Source of the DNA: Ectocarpus siliculosus
Taxonomy: Eukaryota; Sar; Phaeophyceae; Ectocarpales; Ectocarpaceae
Assembly: GCA_000310025.1 (NCBI GenBank)
Contig: FN648651.1
Span: 13,541 to 74,356, forward strand
DNA length: 60,816 nucleotides
Reading direction: 5' to 3'
In this document: positions 52,905 to 60,816 of the stretch, piece after piece
Layout: every line of letters starts with the position of its first letter
Numbering within the stretch: the stretch's first letter is position 1
Translations under genes and position numbers: made by a program
Notes under the pieces: model-generated
Seen by the model: the letters and a program-made list of their open reading frames with translations, nothing else
Told to the model about the DNA's origin: nothing
The model's database searches: none

Positions 52905-54844
52905 GAAGTCCTTCATATAAAAATAGGTTATATATATACAAGGTCTCCGTTAGCAACGTGGGTGTCAAGCCTCCCTCGGGCGACGCAAGACCGCGGCGTA
53001 TTGCCCGAAATAGGCTGTTTTTATTTTGAATTGACATGTACATCACGTTAGCATGCCGGCACGTGTTCTACATTGGAGTCAGCTCGAGCGGACAAAAACT
53101 TGCCATGGAAAAATCATTCCCCCACAACTGATTTTTGTTATAGGCAGTTTTTCAATGAGAACATTTGAATCAGAAACAACACCACAAATGAACACCAACC
53201 GATCAACATTGTGGGTGCATGCGCTCAGCCTTGTCTGCAGCAGCGAGCGGTGTTGCGCTGGGCCCGCTGCGAAGTGTAGAAGAGCAGAGATAGGTGATTT
53301 TATGCATTGCGTGCGATAACACGAAGAATCACAGCGAGGTGTAATCAGCGAATGATATATGATGCAGGTGGGCATCAGCCAAGAGACACATATCATGCTA
53401 TCACACTATATATATACTTGCAGGATGGTCAACGTGTCGTTGGTGACACATTTTTTACTCTGAGTATGGGAAACAAAACATCTTGTAGCTCGAAATATTT
53501 ATTTCGGCTACACCAGTATGGACCAGACACCGGAGGAGGTTCACGTTCAGTCACGCGCAATCGCATGATAAAAGGCCGACACGCGTCGCATATGATTGAC
53601 AGCACGGAGCACAGGCGTGCAGCACGCGTCGGCCGTAGTTGTAGACCTACCGCAGGCCAATTAGCGGTAGCGCTGCTTTGCTATTGTAGCACGCATGTAT
53701 GCACACCACGCTGTTTTACGCAGCAGCAGCACGCACAGCAACAGATACACACGTTGAATCACGCGCGCGCATGATAAAGGCCGACACACGTCGCAACTGA
53801 TTGACAGCATAGAATAGACGTGCAGCACGGGTCGGCCGTACTTCCAGACCTACCGCGAGCCAAGTAAGGCTTTATGCACAGCTTTGGACGCGCGTTTATG
53901 AATGTCGGCAGCAGCAGCACCACGCTTGATGCAGCATACAACGGACGCGACAGCAACGTTTTCCTTTTCGCGTAATAACTCTCCGCATGCCACGAGACAA
54001 AGCACTCTACTGCTGTAATCTGGTGCATGTCCCTATTCATCACAACGAAAGCAGAGGGAGTTGCGGCCGCTGTCGTGCGGCCCGACACACCAATATGTGG
54101 AAACTACTGCTGCGCACTCGCCCTTCCTTACAGTCTTCCTCAGTGTATTATCACTTTGTATACATACGCGATTTTTCCATTTCAGTAGATTCCTCACTAT
54201 GGAGTAGGTGTTGGGACGGCATGCGCAACTGTCATCCGCCCCGAGCTTAAGGTCGGGCTGGTTGCTTTTTCTTCCCCCTATTTTTCCGCAGGCCCATGCC
54301 CATAGCATCAAGAGCGCCCTGTGCATGCGTTGTTCGTTTGTATCCATCACACAAAATACTTAAGCTTCTTTCGGTTCCTTACCATGGGGGCTACGGTGTT
54401 ATGTGCTCGAAGTATATTGTATTCGCTCTATGTACTGTATGTAGTATATATTTTTTCCTTCTCCAAACAGCAGTATGTACTTCATCAAGTTGCAATTGTT
54501 GCTATCGTCAATGGTTTGGAACAAATAAGTAGACGGATCGACTATTGCCGCACGAAATGAAGGATATGGATTGATTCATCACGCGAATCGTGTCGCGCGT
54601 CTTGGTCGTATAGGACAACAAATGCTTTGAACACGAAGTTTTTGCATGATTGAGGCTCGACCCGATTTTGACGTTTCGTAACTGCGGACGCTATCTGTAT
54701 TAGTCTGCCCACGAAATCAAATGGTCGAGAGGTGGTCTCGAACTACTGTACTGCAGGACAACATATTTAAAGCATCGGCCATAGCCGCGCAGCACACGTC
54801 CGCCGTTCTCGCAGTAGACCTACTCGGCATCTGTCGCACCTGAT
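52905..54844. other. No gene; contains a roughly 110-bp direct repeat
   Basis: The block 53,556-53,670 (GCATGATAAAAGGCCGACAC, GATTGACAGCA, GTCGGCCGTA, AGACCTACCGC) recurs at 53,758-53,870, with a shorter echo near 54,785-54,825. No coding evidence. Confidence 0.55.
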
Positions 54845-55086
54845 GCCCCCCCCCGCCCATTGGGGGCGCGGGGGCCGATGCTTCACCCTCTTGTGCCCTC
54901 TCGCTCTTCGCGAACGTCTTCACCTCTTTACGCCTTCGTTTCGTCTCCACACACCGTCCCTTCCTTCTTCTTCTAACGTGTCGTCTTCTTCTTTGCACTC
55001 CCAACTTCCCCCCAAACCCTCCCCGTCATCCATCCCGGTGTGGCCGCCCGCCCCATTGGGGGGCGGGCGGCCAATCCTTAACCCTA
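54845..55086 (+). repeat. CT-rich element bracketed by GC palindromes, copy 2
   Basis: First palindrome 54,845-54,876 (GCCCATTGGGGGCG). A C/T-rich middle follows with CTTCACCC, CCGTCCCTTCCTTC and TTCTTC, as in 27,893-28,022. A second, 31-nt palindrome (55,042-55,072) has 13-bp perfect arms GGCCGCCCGCCCC around ATTGG. CCAATCCTTAACCCT follows, as in copy 1. A small mobile or regulatory element is likely. Open frames through it are composition artefacts. Confidence 0.65.
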
Positions 55087-56037
55087 GTTTCAAATACATG
55101 CACATCTTTGCTCGCGACATAAGGCGGCAAACTGGACCTGATGTTCAGCCCGAAGTACCACAACCAAACCGAGGTGGTGACGACAGCTTGAAGAATAAAC
55201 ATGGGTTGGGATTCATTGTGGGGACATATGGTCAGGTTCGTCCGCCTAGTTGTTGTTTGCAGCGAGACACCTGTTTGAATTGTACGTGCGGGCCATTTCC
55301 TTCCTGTCGTGTTTTATGGGTTTCAGAATTGGCTCGCCAGGCCTTGTCTGCGCGGAACCCGTCCCGGGGGTATAGAGCCAGTTTTTGCGACATTGACCGT
55401 CAGCCACACGTCCCACGTAGGCCTGTCGAGCTCTGCTCACGAGTGGAAGTGTGCCGACGAGCCTCCTGCGTGTCCCTGAGAGCAAGCGCGAGAAAAGACT
55501 CACTGCCGCGAGAGAAAGAAATGCCTAAGGCTAATAATGACCGAATGTTAGATGTACATATTAGGGTATGGTGGCCGTCCCGCCCAAGATCGGCACGGCC
55601 ACCGGAATATCACTGCGTATGGTAGGAACTTCGTCGGGTTTCGCTTCGAGGTTCCGAGTCATCTAGGTTAAGTTAAGGCCATCTTGAATATGAAGCCCTA
55701 GTTGGTGCATGCATTGATTTTGCGACCTTCTGCATGAAGATGTTGTGGCTGAAGATCTTACCGTATTATTTAACCTGGCGGTTTCGCATACTTTCTTTTC
55801 GATTTTTTCCCGCACGCCTGTGTCCACTGGGTTCGGAGCATCACGAGTGGCACCAGATTTCGGAGACCTCTGGCATAACACCGAGAATCTCCGTGTACCA
55901 AATCGATGCGGCCATTCGACCGATACCACAGATAGTTGACCCACCCCCCATCACCCCAAACGCTTTCGTCAGAACAGTCCAGGATGTCTGCAACCTATTG
56001 ATACCCCCTCGTTTTGCGCACCAGGGACACCCCAAAC
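55087..56037. other. Upstream region of the sulfotransferase-like gene, no gene recognised
   Basis: No domain-bearing frame. The promoter of the 56,038 gene should lie here, but no TATA box at a persuasive distance was identified. Confidence 0.4.
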
Positions 56038-58596
56038 ATGCGTGGTGCACTTGGCCTCGCTGGTTCCCTCCTGGTCGGGTCACTCCTGCGGCTCCTGGCT
56101 GTTCATCCTATAGGAGGCGTGGCATCGGCTGCTAACCTCCAACTTGGTCTTGCCGACGATCGCCCACCACCTGGTGCGGTAGTCAACAAGGCCGTGATCA
56201 GCAACAACATGCGTGTAGTTTTCCAGCTAGGGCTTGAGGGAGCGGGACATCACTACATAATAGGTATGTGATCTAGGCAAGCGTTTCATTCATCGAACAT
56301 CTCGCCTTCTCCTCCACCTTTTTTGACATCGCTCTCGCGACTTGAACGAGCCGGACCGGCACTACTATCAGATGCTCTGAGCGTTTGTCCGCGGGTTAAT
56401 GTTGTTGCTTTCAACACGGTTTACACAAATTGCAATACCTCGCACAGCTGTGTATTGTTCCGTACAACTGTCCTCAGCAGTGCATGAATACCTTGGCACT
56501 TCGCTCGGTACGAAAAAATCACCACTTGTGCTTCAGGAGCATTCGAAGACATGTTTAAGGCACACCCAGACCTGGTTCGTTTCGACGAGAAATTGCCAAA
56601 CTTCTGGAAGTTCTTCATCTCTACTACCATGAGAACAAGCTCAACGGCGTTCACGGCATCCTGGCAGCAAGGCCGGGACCAAATGAGAGATTTAGCGCAG
56701 CGTGCCCAGACACTGCCAACCCCAGGGACTGTTCAGCTCATCACCGGAGGAATTTCCTACCCTTGCGGCAATGGTCCTCAAAAAGTTCAACAGTACGTGG
56801 ATCTGCGATTGTTGGCCGAGGCGGCAGAGGCGGAAGGAGTTGACCTTCGCGTTCTGTACATGAAACGATCAGCGAAGGAGCTCTTGTTGGCCGACACCGT
56901 CCATCGGGGGTTTCAAAAGTGAGACTTTTCGTAGTACTGACGTTGGTGCGAGCTTTACCTTTGTACCTATTTCCTCTGTTCACGACATCCATGAATCGAT
57001 TGGTGATCCTCAAACACCGTTAGAAACCTTGTGCCGTCACAAACTGTTGCAATGGTAGATTGCTCCCCCGACAGATCAAAAACACTTCCCAGTCGGATCT
57101 AATTCCGTGTGCCTTGCAAAGACAGTTACAACTCTACACTTTTTTTGGAAGAACGACGACATGGAACCCTCTCCTTTGTGTGTTTCAATAACGGTACCAC
57201 CCTGGACACCGTGGCAACTTTCCGTGTCGACATCTGATTCAACGAAACGGCATATCTTTCCCTTTTCCTGGCTTTTCCTGAACGACTGCATATTATTCGT
57301 GCGGCCGCCGTCAAACACGCACGCTTTCCTTCACTCCAACCGGATTGGCAGCTTTCTGGGCGATATCGACTCTTCGGCGGAAAAGCGGTTCATGACGTAA
57401 GTTCTTCGTAGCGGAAAACAGCGTAACCCTCATCAGCAGAACATCGTTGATTGGTGGAGTACGTAGTCGTCAAATTCTGAACCGTCAACGTCTTAGCGCG
57501 GTACCTTCTACCATCCGTATGGGTCCAACTGACGCGGGCGTCTTTGGCCGTCTATGTCCAATTACCCACTATTTGATGCATTGTTTCATCCGTCGAAGTG
57601 CATAATATTGCAGCTGTATTTCTGTAGTTCATGTGGCATAGCAGAAGTCCCAATGAGAAACACGTATTTCTTGCTGGCATGGATATGCCCTTTTTTTGGC
57701 TCAAATTTCAATGTTTTTGGACGTTTTTTCGCTCGAACTCGTCCAACACGCCAATCGGCCGACGAAACTTTACGAATGCTAGATGGTATGCATAGGACCG
57801 TTTCCCGTACAAGATTATGCGCAAGCTACATTTTTTGTGGCGCTCATTTTCGAGATGGTGGTGGTGCACATCGGTCAAGTTAGCAAACCGTGCCATTTTC
57901 TGCTTGCGTGACTCGTAGAAGTACGTAGGACTATTTGTTTTTGATCGCGTGTTAGTTTCGGTCGAAGATATTTATAACACTAACACGCGATCCACACACT
58001 TTTCGCAAATCGGCCACAGGTCAACCGTAGGCACCTATGTTTAACCTCTGCTTCCTCAACGCCACCCACTCCCTTGTACAAGTTGGCCTATGACGGTTGA
58101 TCATGAAGGTGTGGGGCGTTGGCGTCGATCTTCGATCGTGTTGAAGCATATTTACTGAAATTCAACCCCCGTCAGCGGGGCAACGACAGGCCCTCGATGT
58201 TAAACACGTTACTTCCATCCGCTCGTCCTAGCCTTGAGAGCTGCTCTCGAGGTGCTCACCGACGTCTTTCGCCCAATACCCAGGTATGTACGGGTGTTGT
58301 TCACGGAAATTGCAGTTGTCCACTCCCTCCTTGGTGAGCTGGACCCGAAATTCGTGGCATGTCACGACTGGGTCTACTTTGGGGGCATCGAACAGGCTCA
58401 GAGAGTTGCAGAGTTCATCGCCCCGAACCAAGAGGTAGCGTCAATGGTCAGAGAGGCGATGCTGGGATCTGCAGCAGCACCTCGTCACAAACCTAACGAG
58501 ACACTGCCCTTCGACGCCGGAGACGAACTCTCGTCACGCCTCCAGCGAAAGCTAGACGCTTTCGAATATCAATACTGCGGCAGCCACACCACGTAG
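56038..58596 (+). CDS. Sulfotransferase-like protein, three exons, 306 aa
   Basis: Exons 56,038-56,263, 56,537-56,918 and 58,284-58,596. Donors are GTATGT and GTGAGA, acceptors TTCAG and CCCAG. All phases fit and the sum is 921 nt with a final TAG. The N-terminus (about 1-31, MRGALGLAGSLLVGSLLRLL and on) is a signal peptide or Golgi-type membrane anchor. VVFQLGLEGAGHHYIIG is a likely phosphosulfate-binding loop (GLEGxGHH type). LYMKRSAKELLLADTVHRGF fits the 3'-phosphate-binding region. The C-terminal part has ELDPKFVACHDWVYFGG and EQAQRVAEFIAPN. The predicted role is transfer of sulfate from PAPS to a glycan or other acceptor in the secretory pathway. Such families are abundant in brown algae, which make sulfated polysaccharides. 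Intron 2 (1,365 nt) is long. Family call is by motif only, without a database search. Confidence 0.65.
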
Positions 58597-59954
58597 ATCG
58601 AGGCCTGCGGCATCGTGTAATTTGATCGTCCGAGATACATCAGTGATTCCGTCTGGGATTTAGGATGTCGTTTCGACCATGACACGACCTTGGACGTGAG
58701 GGATGCTCCAAAGGGTATTTTAGCTTGTGGTACACGAGTAAATGACATTCTATACCCGTATGCAGGTGACATGATTCGAGCATTGAGCGTGAGGCCGAAC
58801 CACCTCCGTGACTCGCTTACGGTTCATCGAGAACACCACACCAGATGATTCCGGGGTGAAATTCGTCGGTATAGACCCTCGCGTGAACGAGCAAGAAGCA
58901 TCTGGCCACGTGCGAATTTTACGGTAGGGTGCGGCTTAGTACCGTTTCGGACTACCAAGGAAACTAGGGGGGAACGATTGCCCCCCCGCTCCCCAATGGG
59001 GCGAGCGGCCAGAATGCGTAGGATTGCTGCTGGGCTTGACGGGGCAGAGCTAGCAGAAACGCTGACGGAATTGTTGCGAAAACAATAGTGGAAGCCAAGT
59101 TGGGGTTCAAGAAGTCACGTATACACAGAAGCGGGACTGTTCCCCGATGCTCTCCACGGGTGCACACGGTGATTAAAAAGGGTAACCACGGCGGTAATGA
59201 TTCTCGCGTGTGCCCATGGACAACAACTCCCAGGGAATTCCCGACGCTGGTCACCATGGGTAAGCCCTACAGTGCGTACTATGAGTCGGTGGGGGCTATG
59301 AGTGATGGTTCGATCCGTGGTTTACCACGGTGAGCACGATTAAGCGTCACAGGTAACAAATGGCATGAACGTCGTCAACGAATGTGCGCCGCGCAGAGGC
59401 TCAGACATCCAAGATTCGTGCCGTGGTGTCTAAATACGTGGGCGAGTCCAACATGCCAGCACGGTAAAACAAGAAAAAACATACCTCGAGTATACCTTTG
59501 CAACAGGGGTATTGTTAACTCAACAGAAAATTCACGCATTTTTTCATGGAACGATGAAAAGAAGATCCGAGTATTTTCGCTTGTTCTATTCGTGATGCCA
59601 TCGCGAAAAGTACGTTTCCTTCCCTGAATACATGCTTTGCTCGGCACACAACAGGTTGACATGGTATTGCTCACCATAGAGCAGCGGTTACAGCGCAATG
59701 AGCAGCACCCGACACAGAGGACAGCACATTTAAAAAGATCGCGTCCACCTGGCCTGCTGTTTTCAGTTTTCAGCAACGACAGGCGCAGGGCAGAGTGTCG
59801 CAACCTGGGTGTTGCTTGCGATTTCTTCAGTTCGCCAGCTCATTTTTCACGGTTGCGACTCCCATCATTGACCACCACCTGCCCAAAGGTAGACGAGCTC
59901 ATCAATCATTGGGCGGCAACCGCGCTGACGGCCAGCATCATTCTGATGTCAATA
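58597..59954. other. No gene recognised; one GC palindrome
   Basis: Contains the palindrome CCGCTCCCCAATGGGGCGAGCGG (58,986-59,008), akin to the copies at 28, 52.9 and 55 kb. Short frames at 59,017-59,088 and 59,088-59,333 have no recognised domain. Confidence 0.5.
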
Positions 59955-60655
59955 TCCGTGGGTGGGTGGAACTTTTGTTCGCATGCCCCGCCCCTTGCAC
60001 GACCCGGTCTCAAATGCTGATCTCGAGCTACAGTGCAAATGTCGTGGCGCCCCAAGTATGGTTCGGTAGGCAATCGCAAACCATGACCCCTCCCCGAGTT
60101 TCAGCAGCTTCCACTTCCTGTGGCCGACACGACTCGGCCTTGACTGTTCCTTGTCTGTTTCGCCATCGAAACGGCCGGTTAAACAGCGAAAGAGGGTCCG
60201 GCGTGCTGCGCGCCACAATCATTTTTTTTTTTTCACCGAGTGACCATGCTGCTGTTTCTGAATTGCTTCAGACAAGGTTGTAGGCTATCGTGTCTGTCGC
60301 TTTGGGGTGCACGCGTCGCGTAGTAGGCGATGCGCGTCGTTTACATTGTCGCCTGTTGTGTCGTTATACTTGAAAAGCAACAGCAGCACAACAGTTGAGA
60401 CAAACAACAGGCCTTTTTTCTCTCTTGCTGCACATGCATGGATGGGTGGTATGCATCGTAATAGTCCAAGCGGCATATGCATGGGTGACATACATCGAAT
60501 AAGGGTGTTGATGCTTTTTGAGTCTGCTGCGTAGTCAGTCGTAACTTGAGCGATAAGGTAGATGGCAGCACAATCTTTTTGACAACAGAAAGTGAAGAAT
60601 GACAACCAACAGTCTGCTGCTCTGTGTAGCGGTGCACAATTAAATCGCGGACAGA
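59955..60655 (-). repeat. R2 dispersed repeat, uninterrupted copy (inverted)
   Basis: About 700 bp, continuous here, that aligns in pieces to 4,434-4,580, 16,744-16,767 and 18,098-18,627. It serves as the empty-site reference for the T1 insertion. Non-coding. Confidence 0.8.
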
Positions 60656-60689
60656 CTAGTTTGCACAAAAAAAAATTTTTTCCGACACC

Positions 60690-60816
60690 TAACCCTACCC
60701 CCCCCCCCCCCCCCGGGGGGGGGGAAAAAAAATTTTTTTTTTTTTAAAATTTTTTTACAAAACTTTTTTTTGGTTTTTCCCTTTCCCTTGGGGGGGCCTG
60801 CGTGGGGGGGGGTTCC
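60690..60816. other. Probable low-quality contig end
   Basis: Runs of C, G, A and T alternate in blocks (C run followed by G run at about 60,699-60,724, then A and T runs), unlike anything else in the window. This looks like degraded read-end sequence rather than biology. Confidence 0.7.

Noticed and set aside
54843-55625. 260-codon plus-strand frame
   Set aside because: It runs through the palindrome and CT-rich repeat element, whose relative at 27.9 kb lies in a different coding context; no domain.
57107-57400. 97-codon frame within intron 2 of the sulfotransferase-like gene as an extra exon
   Set aside because: The direct join of exons 2 and 3 is in phase and gives a continuous family-like sequence; the frame has no matching motif.

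Overview
**Organism.** This is eukaryotic nuclear DNA dominated by transposable elements. Spliceable introns have GT-AG borders, there are CCCTAA-type telomere-like repeats, and there are no operons, rRNA or tRNA genes that I can recognise. Ngaro/DIRS-type retroelements, PIF/Harbinger DNA transposons, a Helitron-type helicase remnant, a sulfotransferase-like gene and roughly balanced base composition suggest a stramenopile, most likely a brown alga. That assignment is inference, not proof.

**1-4.43 kb.** A decayed PIF/Harbinger transposase lies on the minus strand, with two nonsense codons and at least two frameshifts. It sits beside a roughly 530-bp dispersed repeat (R1).

**4.43-18.63 kb.** A nested structure. 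A roughly 700-bp repeat (R2), whose uninterrupted copy lies inverted at 59.95-60.65 kb, has been split twice. The first split is a roughly 12.17-kb element (4,581-16,746) with 28-bp inverted terminal cores and a TTA target duplication. It carries a second Harbinger transposase with reading-frame-compatible introns, a two-exon AT-hook gene, and two basic low-complexity exons. The second split is a (CAA)n-tailed retroposon-like unit, of which another copy follows at 18.67-19.45 kb.

**20.2-25.5 kb.** Two TIR elements of one family lie in tandem (TSDs TAA and TTA). The first was invaded by the 5' end of a Ngaro-like element, now bounded by a 181-bp exact direct repeat.

**25.5-42.2 kb.** No convincing cellular genes: satellites, dimeric repeats, an internally deleted Ngaro copy, a second and smaller split-direct-repeat family (39.17-40.65 kb), and a Helitron-type helicase C-terminus.

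**42.2-50.5 kb.** A near-complete Ngaro-like tyrosine-recombinase retrotransposon on the minus strand, with split direct repeats in the order A1-[leader hairpin array, gag, RT-RNase H, YR]-B1-A2-B2. The leader carries an array of about 11 hairpins. The truncated copy at 20.5 kb has about 16, with evidence of compensatory change.

**50.5-60.8 kb.** Tandem repeats, GC-rich palindrome elements, and the only intact-looking cellular gene: a three-exon sulfotransferase-like gene (56,038-58,596, 306 aa). The last roughly 130 bases look like a low-quality contig end.
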